Under the pieces are notes generated by a model. The model had not been told where the DNA came from and searched no databases. It saw only the letters and a list, made by a program, of their open reading frames with translations. A stretch of 9,083 nucleotides of DNA from an uncultured Phaeodactylibacter sp. (lineage in GTDB: Bacteria > Bacteroidota > Bacteroidia > Chitinophagales > Saprospiraceae): the NCBI GenBank assembly GCA_913062745.1, contig CAJXXJ010000108.1:1-9083 (forward strand), in the 5' to 3' direction. The number at the start of each line of letters is the position of its first letter. Position 1 is the first letter of the stretch. Made by a program: the position numbers and the translations under genes. This document shows positions 1-6,567 of the stretch, piece after piece.

Positions 1-4
1 GCCA

Positions 5-110
5 GTCTTTTTTGCCCACAGATGAACACGGATGAGCACGGATGGGAGTCCCTCCGGGGTATCCCCTGGAAAGCATCCGTGTGCATTAGTGCACATCCGT
101 GGGCAATCCT
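5..110. repeat. Intergenic nested-palindrome repeat, copy 1
   Basis: This is the first of two adjacent related units. Each begins with GTCTTTTTTG and carries nested inverted arms. Here the outer arms are TGCCCAC (13-19) and GTGGGCA (99-105). The inner arms are CACGGATG (37-44) and CATCCGTG (74-81). A GTGCA-TTAG-TGCAC mini-palindrome lies at 81-94. Compared with copy 2, this unit has about 10 extra bases near 24-36, an additional CACGGATG-like step. Elements built on CACGGATG/CATCCGTG words are common between genes in Bacteroidota genomes, but their function is not known to me. The T6 run that opens copy 2 follows this palindrome, so a role as a transcription end for a plus-strand gene left of the window is possible. 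Confidence 0.8.
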
Positions 111-213
111 GTCTTTTTTGTCCACAGATAGTCACGGATGGGAGTCCCTCCGTGGTATCCCCCGCGAAAGCATCCGTGTGCATTAGTGCACATTCGTGGG
201 CAAACCCGCCACC
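111..213. repeat. Intergenic nested-palindrome repeat, copy 2
   Basis: Second unit of the tandem pair. It keeps the GTCTTTTTTG lead (111-120), the inner arms CACGGATG (133-140) and CATCCGTG (171-178), the 14-bp GTGCATTAGTGCAC (178-191) and a GTGGGCA end (196-202) that pairs with TGTCCAC (119-125) through one G-T pair. The core from 140 to 191 is nearly identical to copy 1 at an offset of 96-97 bp, while the flanks have drifted. Substitutions such as GGGG to GTGG at the centre break the small central GGGG/CCCC arms seen in copy 1, but the larger arms survive. Confidence 0.8.
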
Positions 214-240
214 TCCGCGGAAAATCCGTGGCTAACCCAA
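214..240. repeat. Decayed edge of the CCGTGG-type repeat
   Basis: The stretch AAAATCCGTGGCTAACC and the nearby AATTCGTGG repeat the CCGTGG/TTCGTGG words of the two units to the left, so this looks like a third, heavily decayed copy or the outer edge of the array. The stop codon of the neighbouring minus-strand gene (232-234) lies inside it. This is a similarity seen by eye only. Confidence 0.35.
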
Positions 241-591
241 TTCGTGGAACGTATCAGATTTATCCTCCATAGGCCGGTGCGCACAGGGGAAATCCTTCTC
301 CACCAGAATATTCAGCACCTCCCCGTTATTCGCAGGCATCGTACCCTCAAGGCCGACCCGGTCCGTATCCATCCACTCCAGGCCCATCTTCGCCGGCAAA
401 GCAATTACAATGCCATCCCGGTAGCGCTCTGCACCCATCGCTTTGCTCTGCGTATCAACCCGCAGCGTAAAGTGAAAAGGCCCAGGCAAAAAGCCAATAC
501 TCATGGTCACCTCCCCATTCTCCTTAAGGGTCGCAATATCTGACTTCCGTAGCCTCAGGCGGATACTATTGTCGGTAAATCTGGCTTTCAT
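232..591 (-). CDS. Small conserved hypothetical protein, DUF7009-like
   Basis: A 119-residue soluble protein of unknown function. The pattern MKARFTDNSIRLRLRKSDI near the start and LVEKDFPCAHRP(M)ED near the end match, from memory, a small Bacteroidota/Cyanobacteria family annotated as DUF7009. Its members open with an 'NSIRLRL' strand and close with a 'hEKDFxCLxxR' segment. No catalytic motif, signal peptide or membrane helix is visible. The frame is open back to 672, but I place the start at 591 because the family begins at MK(I/A)R; the 27 residues before it look unlike the family and would leave almost no room for a promoter against the divergent gene. The stop codon lies in repeat-like DNA, so the last residues (FHELG) may be repeat-derived. 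Assignment to the family is moderately sure; function is not claimed. Confidence 0.7.
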   Translation of the reverse strand: MKARFTDNSIRLRLRKSDIATLKENGEVTMSIGFLPGPFHFTLRVDTQSKAMGAERYRDGIVIALPAKMGLEWMDTDRVGLEGTMPANNGEVLNILVEKDFPCAHRPMEDKSDTFHELG

Positions 592-623
592 CGTAGCTGC
601 TTTTTGGAAAAATAACAATTCTA

Positions 624-654
624 TTGGCAATAAATCACCGAAAAACCTATTTTG
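624..654 (+). promoter_or_regulatory. Candidate Bacteroidota promoter for the OmpA-like gene
   Basis: TTG (624-626) is followed after 21 bp by TATTTTG (648-654). This is close to the Bacteroidota primary-sigma pattern TTG-N19-21-TAnnTTTG, but the -7 box is one base short. Transcription would start about 30 bases before the ATG at 691. It lies in the 99-bp spacer between two divergent genes, where a promoter is expected. The match is imperfect and has not been scored. Confidence 0.35.
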
Positions 655-690
655 TCTAATCGAAACGATCAATCAACCAGAATAACACAC

Positions 691-1602
691 ATGCGGTTCC
701 TAGCCTTCCTTCTGTTTCTAGCCTTCCTCGTCTTCGCCATTTGGGCACGCTGGTACTTCGTTTGTCAAGTCCGGCAAAACTGCGAACCCGTAGTGCAAGA
801 CCATCGGCCAGCCACCTTGCAGCTCACCGAGCAAGATACCGTATTGCTGGACCAATATGATCAGTTCGCCTTTGATTCTGCCAGCCTCGTACCCCGGCTC
901 AATGCCAGCAACGAAGCCTTCCTCGATACCCTCGCGCAAATCCTGCAAGCGCGGCCAGATCGCAATGTGACCATTACCGCCTTGTACCGGGAAAGCGAAA
1001 GCAATATCGCCCCGGGCTTTTTCGAAAACCTCGGCCTGGCCCGGGCAGACCAAATCCGCAAGCTGATGGTAAAGCGGGGCATGGAGCAGGACCGCTTCTC
1101 CCTCGATTACGGCATCAGTGAGGCCGAAAATCTGCAGGAGCCGGCTTTCTTCGAGCTTTATGATCCCAATGCAAAGGGCGACGGCTTTGAGAAAGTCGTA
1201 TTCACCTTTAAAAATATGACCTTCTCCGATGCCAATTTCGAATACAATTCCGATGTCTTTACACCCGAGTCCTCCCTGCGGCTGTATGCAGATTCGGTGA
1301 AAACGTATTTGGACCTAAACCCCGAAGCCAGCATGACCATCATTGGGCATACCGACAGCATAGGGTCTGACGCTTACAATCTCGACCTCGGATTGCGGCG
1401 TGCGCAGAACGCCCGGCAGTACTTCGTCGACAGCCTGGGCGTCATCGCCCCAATTGAAGTCGCCTCTGAGGGCGAAAGCCGGCCCGTAGCCCCCAACTCG
1501 ACCTCCGAAGGCAAAGACAATCCGGAAGGGCGGCAAAAGAACCGGCGGGTCAATTTCGTTCTGGAAGCAGGAACACCCCCCGAAGCCACAGAAAATCAGT
1601 AA
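691..1602 (+). CDS. Membrane-anchored protein with two OmpA-like domains
   Basis: A 303-residue envelope protein. Residues 2-23 form a hydrophobic anchor or uncleaved signal; there is no lipobox, although Cys25 and Cys31 follow it. Residues 168-292 are an OmpA_C peptidoglycan-binding domain: GHTDSIGSDAYN at 219-230, then LRRAQ, then the NRRVNF end. Asp222 and Arg237 are 15 residues apart, as are the E. coli OmpA residues that hold diaminopimelate in peptidoglycan, so binding is likely intact. Residues 59-142 look like a second, degenerate OmpA-like fold: LGLARADQIRKLMVKRG parallels LGLRRAQNARQYFVDSLG, but the GHTD motif is lost. I chose the ATG at 691 because the hydrophobic segment starts there; an in-frame ATG at 652 would add 13 polar residues and overlap the candidate promoter. 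The gene probably forms an operon with the HHH gene 24 bp downstream. The likely role is anchoring the inner membrane or a complex to the cell wall, by inference. Confidence 0.85.
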   Translation: MRFLAFLLFLAFLVFAIWARWYFVCQVRQNCEPVVQDHRPATLQLTEQDTVLLDQYDQFAFDSASLVPRLNASNEAFLDTLAQILQARPDRNVTITALYRESESNIAPGFFENLGLARADQIRKLMVKRGMEQDRFSLDYGISEAENLQEPAFFELYDPNAKGDGFEKVVFTFKNMTFSDANFEYNSDVFTPESSLRLYADSVKTYLDLNPEASMTIIGHTDSIGSDAYNLDLGLRRAQNARQYFVDSLGVIAPIEVASEGESRPVAPNSTSEGKDNPEGRQKNRRVNFVLEAGTPPEATENQ

Positions 1603-1626
1603 TAAACACACTCAAACCAAATACCT

Positions 1627-2898
1627 ATGGATTTCAGCAATCTCTTTAGCCAATTTACCTCCGAGGATAGCATCTTTATCCTGATCGTCATGCTGGCGGC
1701 CTTCCTGCTGGGCATCTTGCTCGGCTATGTACTGCGCAGCCGCCGTGTGATGCAACTGAAGCGAGAGCTGAAGGAGAAAAAAAAAGCGTTAGCCGAGCTT
1801 AATGCCGAGCTGGAAAATTTGCGCGAACAGCTCAACCTGAAAGAAGCGGACCTCAAAAAATTAAGCTTCAATACGCAAGAAGCAGAAGCCCGCGCCGAAC
1901 GGCTGGAAACCGAAAAGGAAGAGCTCAACAAACAGATCTTTCAGCTCAAGCGGCAGTTGGAGGAAGGCGGACAGTCTGACGACTCCTATCAGTCTGTAGT
2001 GGAAGAGCTCAATGCCGAAGTGGCCCGCCTGCAAACCCAGAACGAAGAACTGCGCAGCGCCCTGCAGCAGGAAAGCAGCACCGAAGACAACCTGGCGGAA
2101 ATGCAAAGCACCTATAACGCAACCCGTCAGCGTATGGAAATACTGGAGCGCCGCCTCGATGAGCTGGCCGCCGATAATGCTGCGCTACACGAAAAAATGC
2201 GGGGCGTCAGAGCGGTAGGGCCCGGCGTACTTGCTAATACCGCCCTGCAGAGTGGCGTAGCTGCCGAAGATGCCGACCACAGCAGCGTACACCCTATGCC
2301 CGGATTGCCGGATGCTGAGGTGATCGACGAGGAGCCGCAGCCCAATTTCAATCCGGAGAAAACCATACTGGCCGACAAGATCGAGCCGGTAGAGCACCCG
2401 GACAAGGACGACCTGACCAAAATTGAAGGGATCGGGCCTTTTCTGCAGCAGCAGCTCAACAATATCGGGGTGTACACCTATGAAGAGATGAGCACCTGGG
2501 ACTCCGGGCGCATAGAAGAAGTAACGGAGCAAATCGGGTACTTCCCTGGCCGTATCGAGAAAGACAATTGGGTACAGCAAGCCGCTCAGCTAGCCTCAAG
2601 CGAGGTCCGCAGCCGTGGCATGGATGCACCGGTAGCCCCACTTTCCACCCGCCCTACCGACCTGACGATCATCGAAGGCATCGATCAGGATGTGGAAGAA
2701 GCACTCAACTCTGCCGGGATTGAAACCTGGGGTAAACTGGCGGCTACAAGCTCCGAAGACCTGCTGAATATCCTTGAGGCCTCTGGTTTTTCTGCCCTCG
2801 TTCCCATATCCGGCTCCTGGCCAACGCAGGCACGGCTGGCAAGCAGCGGAGACTGGGCAGTACTGCGCGAGTATCAGGACGAACTGAGAAATGCATGA
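1627..2898 (+). CDS. Membrane-anchored coiled-coil protein with two helix-hairpin-helix modules
   Basis: A 423-residue protein. Residues 16-36 form one transmembrane helix followed by RSRR (37-40), which by the positive-inside rule places the rest in the cytoplasm. Residues 42-112 and 120-192 are long, charged coiled coil rich in Glu, Lys, Leu and Gln. A linker rich in Pro, Asp and Glu (about 195-260) leads to two helix-hairpin-helix modules. The first is DDLTKIEGIGPFLQQQLNNI (261-280), followed by the YFPGRI...W..QA segment (305-322). The second is DLTIIEGIDQDVEEALNSAG (345-364), followed by SWPTQARLASSGDWAVLREYQDEL (397-420, key residues W398, P399, Q401, W410, Q417). These pairs match the non-catalytic HHH units called 'flap endonuclease-1-like' in many genomes. 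No nuclease active site is visible, so nuclease activity is not supported. HHH modules usually bind DNA or sometimes protein. The 3' end overlaps the convergent monooxygenase gene by 25 bp. Confidence 0.8.
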   Translation: MDFSNLFSQFTSEDSIFILIVMLAAFLLGILLGYVLRSRRVMQLKRELKEKKKALAELNAELENLREQLNLKEADLKKLSFNTQEAEARAERLETEKEELNKQIFQLKRQLEEGGQSDDSYQSVVEELNAEVARLQTQNEELRSALQQESSTEDNLAEMQSTYNATRQRMEILERRLDELAADNAALHEKMRGVRAVGPGVLANTALQSGVAAEDADHSSVHPMPGLPDAEVIDEEPQPNFNPEKTILADKIEPVEHPDKDDLTKIEGIGPFLQQQLNNIGVYTYEEMSTWDSGRIEEVTEQIGYFPGRIEKDNWVQQAAQLASSEVRSRGMDAPVAPLSTRPTDLTIIEGIDQDVEEALNSAGIETWGKLAATSSEDLLNILEASGFSALVPISGSWPTQARLASSGDWAVLREYQDELRNA

Positions 2899-4199
2899 TC
2901 AGGCTTTGCCGGCCAGGCAGGGGCCTGATCAGGAATGGCTTTGCGCAGCTTACGGGCAAATGGATGAAAATGCACCTCCAGGCTATGCCGGCGGGCGTGC
3001 AGAAAATCGCGCTCAATCTGCCGGCATTCCTCCTCTGCCAGTTCCTGCAAATTATCCGGTAGGGGCCAGCGGCCCATGATATGGTTGGCGGCCAGCTTGG
3101 CTTGTAAGTCGGACAAAGGCCAGATGCAGCCCTGAGGTTGTACCAGCCCGATGAAAAATACCTTTGGGTGCCCCGGTGCCAGCATCCGCAGGTACAATGG
3201 AATCCGGTAAGCATTTTCAAAATCAAATAAATCCCGGCTGAAAAAGGGAAAGGCAATGCGGTAGCCCGTCGCCGCCACCACGGCATCGTAAACTGCTTCC
3301 GCTCCGTCCGCAAAAATGGCTTTCTCCCCTTCAAATGCGACCAGGCCGGCGCGCGGCTGTACCTTTCCGTGCCGGATTCGGTAAAGCAGCTCAGAGTTCA
3401 GCGTAGGGTGGGCTTTCGTTACCGGATAATCCGGCTGTGGTAGCCCGTACTGCTCATACCTGCCGATCTGTAGCTTCAGGCTGAACTGTAGCAGCGGTTC
3501 GCGTATCGCCTTCGGGATGTACTGCATGATGGCGTTGTAAGTGTCCGTGGGTTTTCCCATCATGAACTTCGGTACAATATAGGTAGGCCGCCGGATGCTA
3601 ATGTCCACGCGTTCTGCTACCCGGCTGATCTCCACCGCACAGTCGCAGCCGGAATTGCCCGCGCCTACCACGAGCACCCGTTTGCCCGCGTAGGGAGCAT
3701 TGGACTTGTAGGAATGAGCGTGCAGGTAAATGCCGCTAAATTCACCTTCCACCTCCGGCCAGCGTGGCACAGAATGATGGCCGTTGGCTACCAGCAGAAA
3801 ATCAAAAGCCTCTGTGCGGCCATCGCTGAGTTCCAGCTCCCAGCTTTTATCCGGGAGCTCTTTGGCCTCCACCACTTCCGTGTTGAACTCGATATGGCGC
3901 TCCAGCTCAAACGCTTTGGCGTAAGCCTGAAAATAAGCCAGTACCTGCCGGTGGGAAGGGTAGTCCGGATAATGGTCCGGCATCGGGAAATCTTCAAACT
4001 CTGACAAGCGCTTGGAAGAGATAATGTGCGTTGTTTCGCATACGCTCGAATGCGAAGTGCCTGCGGTGAAGACCCAGTTGCCGCCAATCTGATCGTTTTT
4101 TTCGTAGCATACCACCTCCTTTACTCCGGCCTGCAGCAGGTTCTTAATGGCTGCAAGCCCGGAACATCCGGCTCCAATAACCGCTACACGTAATCCCAT
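2874..4199 (-). CDS. Flavin-containing monooxygenase (FMO family)
   Basis: A 441-residue cytosolic flavoprotein, close to the usual 430-460 residues of bacterial FMOs. It should use FAD and NADPH to add one oxygen atom to a nitrogen or sulfur centre; the substrate cannot be read from sequence. Signs in order: the FAD-binding Rossmann motif GAGCSG (residues 9-14) with the acidic strand end CYEKNDQIGGNW (31-42); the FMO signature F-x-G-x3-H-x3-Y at 154-164; the NADPH-binding GAGNSG (179-184); and ATGY (310-313), the linker motif of this class. The signature separates it from Baeyer-Villiger enzymes, which carry FxGxxxHxxxW(P/D), though the split is not absolute. The start at 4199 is fixed by the Rossmann strand beginning at residue 4. 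The gene stands alone, divergent from the T9SS cargo gene and convergent with the HHH gene, so context does not indicate a substrate. The last residues overlap the HHH gene's 3' end. Confidence 0.9.
   Translation of the reverse strand: MGLRVAVIGAGCSGLAAIKNLLQAGVKEVVCYEKNDQIGGNWVFTAGTSHSSVCETTHIISSKRLSEFEDFPMPDHYPDYPSHRQVLAYFQAYAKAFELERHIEFNTEVVEAKELPDKSWELELSDGRTEAFDFLLVANGHHSVPRWPEVEGEFSGIYLHAHSYKSNAPYAGKRVLVVGAGNSGCDCAVEISRVAERVDISIRRPTYIVPKFMMGKPTDTYNAIMQYIPKAIREPLLQFSLKLQIGRYEQYGLPQPDYPVTKAHPTLNSELLYRIRHGKVQPRAGLVAFEGEKAIFADGAEAVYDAVVAATGYRIAFPFFSRDLFDFENAYRIPLYLRMLAPGHPKVFFIGLVQPQGCIWPLSDLQAKLAANHIMGRWPLPDNLQELAEEECRQIERDFLHARRHSLEVHFHPFARKLRKAIPDQAPAWPAKPDHAFLSSS
2896..2931. repeat. Hairpin at the overlapping gene ends
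   Basis: TGATCAGGC (2896-2904) pairs perfectly with GCCTGATCA (2923-2931), and TGCC (2907-2910) with GGCA (2916-2919) can extend the structure inward. The first arm starts exactly at the TGA stop of the HHH gene, and the whole hairpin lies inside the last codons of the opposite-strand monooxygenase gene. No T-tract follows on either strand, so it is not a classical intrinsic terminator. It could act as a 3'-end stabiliser or an attenuator for the colliding transcripts. Confidence 0.5.
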
Positions 4200-4279
4200 A
4201 CTGTTTGTTTTTCGGGTAATTTAGCAAAAAATGAACAGTCACTGAAGCGCTCAGGCTGTCATACTCTTGCGATATTTCC

Positions 4280-4287
4280 TACATTTG
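4280..4287 (+). promoter_or_regulatory. -7 box of the T9SS cargo gene
   Basis: TACATTTG is an exact match to the Bacteroidota -7 consensus TAnnTTTG and lies 29 bases before the ATG at 4317. This would give a leader of roughly 20-25 nt. No good TTG element is seen 19-21 bp upstream, so the -33 part is weak or the gene needs an activator. The other strand of this 117-bp divergent spacer must hold the monooxygenase promoter, but I see no convincing box for it. Confidence 0.5.
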
Positions 4288-4316
4288 CGGATGTAATCAT
4301 TCAGAACAAGCATCCC

Positions 4317-6461
4317 ATGAAGAACAAGCTAATCCTGATTTTTTTGTCGTTTTTCGCGCTCCAACTGTCTGCTCAGCAGCAAGGCAATATCTGGTACTTT
4401 GGTGAAAAGGCCGGCCTTGATTTTTCCTCCGGGGCTCCGCAGCTATTGACGGATGGGGCGATCCTGACCTTCGAAGGCTGTGCCTCCTACAGCGACGAAA
4501 ACGGGCAGCTGCTTTTCTACACCAATGGGGGAGGGCGCCCGCCGGAAACGTCCGGGCAGCATCCGGGCGGCATCTGGAACCGAAACCACGAGCTGATGTA
4601 CGATATGGCCGGTGAAGAAGGCGGCGGGTTTAGCGCCCGGCAGTCTGCTCTCATCATCCCCAAGCCGGGTACAAGCGAAGAATACTACCTTTTTACCATG
4701 GAGGAAGTGGAATTCAACATCGGCGGTGATGTGGCAGGGCAGCCGCAGGGCCGCGGGCTTTCCTTCTTCGAAATCGATATGAGCCTCAACGGGGGGCTTG
4801 GCGGGGTAACGGTTGCCGATCAGCGTATACAGGTGCCGCTCTTCGAATCCCTGAGTGGCACACAGCACGCCAACGAAAAGGACTACTGGATACTCTCCGC
4901 TGATAATACCGGCGACAACAACCGCTTCGTGCGATTGCTGGTCACAGAGGAAGGCATACAGCCTACTGACTTTGTACCGATAGATACCAGTTTCAGCATC
5001 GGCGGTTCCATCAAAATCTCTCCGTCGTCAGAATGGATATACACCGGCGGGAGCCTCTTCCGCTTTGATAACAGCACCGGCGATATCAGTACGGTGGTGG
5101 CGCTGCCGCCGGAGACACAGGCCCGTTCCCGCGCCTTTTCTCCCAACAGCCGTTACCTCTACACTATCGAGCTGACCGACACCCAACCTGAGGCTGCGCA
5201 GTACGACCTGCAGGCTGCGGATATTGTGGGCAGCCGGACAGTATTCGGTACGCTGCCGGACCAGGTAATCATCGGGCAGATGCAGGTGGCACCGGACGGC
5301 AACCTCTACTACCTGGAGTCTCCGTTTTTCAATGTCGAGCGTCCGCTTCTCTCTGCCATCACCTGCGCCAATACCGATAACCCTCAGTTAGTACGCGAAG
5401 TCATCGAATTGCCGGAAGGCAATGACTATACACCTTACTTTGGCCTTCCTAATTTTACGGACCACCTCTTCGCACAGGATGGGCCTGTTCTGTCACTTGA
5501 CCTTGGGCCGGATACGCTTGTACTCTGTGCGGGAGAAACACGTACCATCGGCCCGGTAGGGCAGCTGCCTGGTGCTACCTATGAATGGTCCACCGGAGCA
5601 GATACCCCCACGCTCGAACTCAGTGAAGCCGGGACCTACAGCCTTACAATCAGCAATGCGTGCGAAAGCGTTTCAGACACCATTGTACTCATACAAGATA
5701 ACGGGACATTAAGCGTAAGCGTGGAGGGGGCTGCTGAGTTTTGCCCCGGCGAGACTCTGGCCTTGCGTGCGGAAGCAGTCGGCCCTGTGGACAGTTACCT
5801 CTGGTCTACCGGCGATAGCACGGTGGAAATCACCGTGAGCGAATCCGGTTTCTACAGCGTCACCGTAGAGGGTGGCTGTGATGGCAGCCTTACGGCAAAT
5901 GCAGTCCTGGAAGTAGAAGCCCTCAGCGAGCCCGGCATTGAAATCGTGGCAGACAATGGTTCCGAAGAGGGCGTATTTTGCGAAAGCGAGCCGGCGCAGC
6001 TGTCGGTGGCAGGCTCAGCCCTTGACTCCCTGCTTTGGTCTACCGGGGCAACCTCGGAGCAAATTGAAGTGGAACAGGGCGCAGATTCCCTGATCACCGT
6101 GTCGGGGGCCAATGCCTGCGGTACCGCGACGGATACCTTGCTACTGCAATTTATCGATTGCGATACGCTGGAGTGCATGATTTCCATCCCCAATACTTTC
6201 ACGCCCAATGGGGATGGCGTAAACGATGCTTTTGGCTTTGTGAGCAGCTGTGACGAGCCGGACTTTGAGCTCTATGAATTCAGCGTCTACAACCGCTGGG
6301 GGGAAGCCGTTTTTGAAAGCAGCCGCCCCGCCCAAGCCTGGAATGGCACCCTTGATGGCAATCCGGCGCCTTCAGAGGTTTACTTCTACTATCTGCGCTA
6401 CCGGCTAGAGGAGCAGGAAGAGGCAGAGCTCCTGCAGGGTGATGTGACGCTGCTGCGCTAG
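4317..6461 (+). CDS. Secreted T9SS type B cargo protein with Ig-like repeats
   Basis: A 714-residue exported protein. Residues 1-19 are a Sec signal peptide (KNK, hydrophobic core, LSAQ cleavage region). Residues 20-385 resemble the propeller-like N-terminal half of many Bacteroidota surface proteins: NIWYFGEKAGLDFSSG, then LTDGAI, EGCASYSDENGQLLFYTNG, IWNRNHELM and ALIIPKPG. Three Ig-like repeats follow at about 393-458, 464-532 and 540-611, each with a WSTG turn (424, 496, 574) and a conserved Cys pair. The C-terminus (618-714) is the gliding-motility-associated/CHU_C domain: PNTFTPNGDGVNDAFG, VYNRWGEAVFES, W(N)GTLDGNPAPSEVYFYYLRY. In this family that domain directs export through the type IX system and surface attachment or release. 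An extra Gly/Pro-rich loop (71-84) precedes IWNRN. No enzyme active site is visible, so an adhesive or structural surface role is the likeliest, by inference. Confidence 0.9.
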   Translation: MKNKLILIFLSFFALQLSAQQQGNIWYFGEKAGLDFSSGAPQLLTDGAILTFEGCASYSDENGQLLFYTNGGGRPPETSGQHPGGIWNRNHELMYDMAGEEGGGFSARQSALIIPKPGTSEEYYLFTMEEVEFNIGGDVAGQPQGRGLSFFEIDMSLNGGLGGVTVADQRIQVPLFESLSGTQHANEKDYWILSADNTGDNNRFVRLLVTEEGIQPTDFVPIDTSFSIGGSIKISPSSEWIYTGGSLFRFDNSTGDISTVVALPPETQARSRAFSPNSRYLYTIELTDTQPEAAQYDLQAADIVGSRTVFGTLPDQVIIGQMQVAPDGNLYYLESPFFNVERPLLSAITCANTDNPQLVREVIELPEGNDYTPYFGLPNFTDHLFAQDGPVLSLDLGPDTLVLCAGETRTIGPVGQLPGATYEWSTGADTPTLELSEAGTYSLTISNACESVSDTIVLIQDNGTLSVSVEGAAEFCPGETLALRAEAVGPVDSYLWSTGDSTVEITVSESGFYSVTVEGGCDGSLTANAVLEVEALSEPGIEIVADNGSEEGVFCESEPAQLSVAGSALDSLLWSTGATSEQIEVEQGADSLITVSGANACGTATDTLLLQFIDCDTLECMISIPNTFTPNGDGVNDAFGFVSSCDEPDFELYEFSVYNRWGEAVFESSRPAQAWNGTLDGNPAPSEVYFYYLRYRLEEQEEAELLQGDVTLLR

Positions 6462-6500
6462 TGCGCCTGTCAATAGATATAGCCTGACAACTCACAAGCG

Positions 6501-6538
6501 ATAAAATAAAAAAGCCGGAGGCGTACATACCTCCGGCT
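6501..6538 (-). terminator. Intrinsic terminator of rpoD
   Basis: A perfect 9-bp GC-rich stem, AGCCGGAGG (6513-6521) with CCTCCGGCT (6530-6538), encloses an 8-nt loop. Read on the minus strand it is followed at once by TTTTTTATTTTAT (6512 down to 6500), a classical U-tract 30 bases after the rpoD stop codon. On the plus strand the hairpin is followed only by AACTCTTTTCT, so it may stop readthrough from the T9SS cargo gene less well. Confidence 0.9.
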
Positions 6539-6567
6539 AACTCTTTTCTACTAAGTCTATTATAAAA

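Noticed and set aside
5..213. CRISPR array
   Set aside because: Only two units, about 100 bp each, with palindromes throughout and no short repeat/unique spacer alternation; no cas gene nearby.
32..235. 67-codon plus-strand reading frame
   Set aside because: It lies wholly within the tandem repeat, and its repeated TDGSPS words merely translate the repeat.
718..1053. Minus-strand frames inside the OmpA-like gene, and similar frames in other genes
   Set aside because: They are shadows of strongly supported genes, with no family features of their own.
1627..2898. Active 5' nuclease (FEN-1-like)
   Set aside because: Only HHH modules are present; there is no acidic catalytic cluster or PIN-type domain.
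2744..3334. 196-codon minus-strand frame spanning the HHH and monooxygenase ends
   Set aside because: It overlaps the FMO frame in another register; the FMO has clear FAD, NADPH and FMO motifs, this one none.
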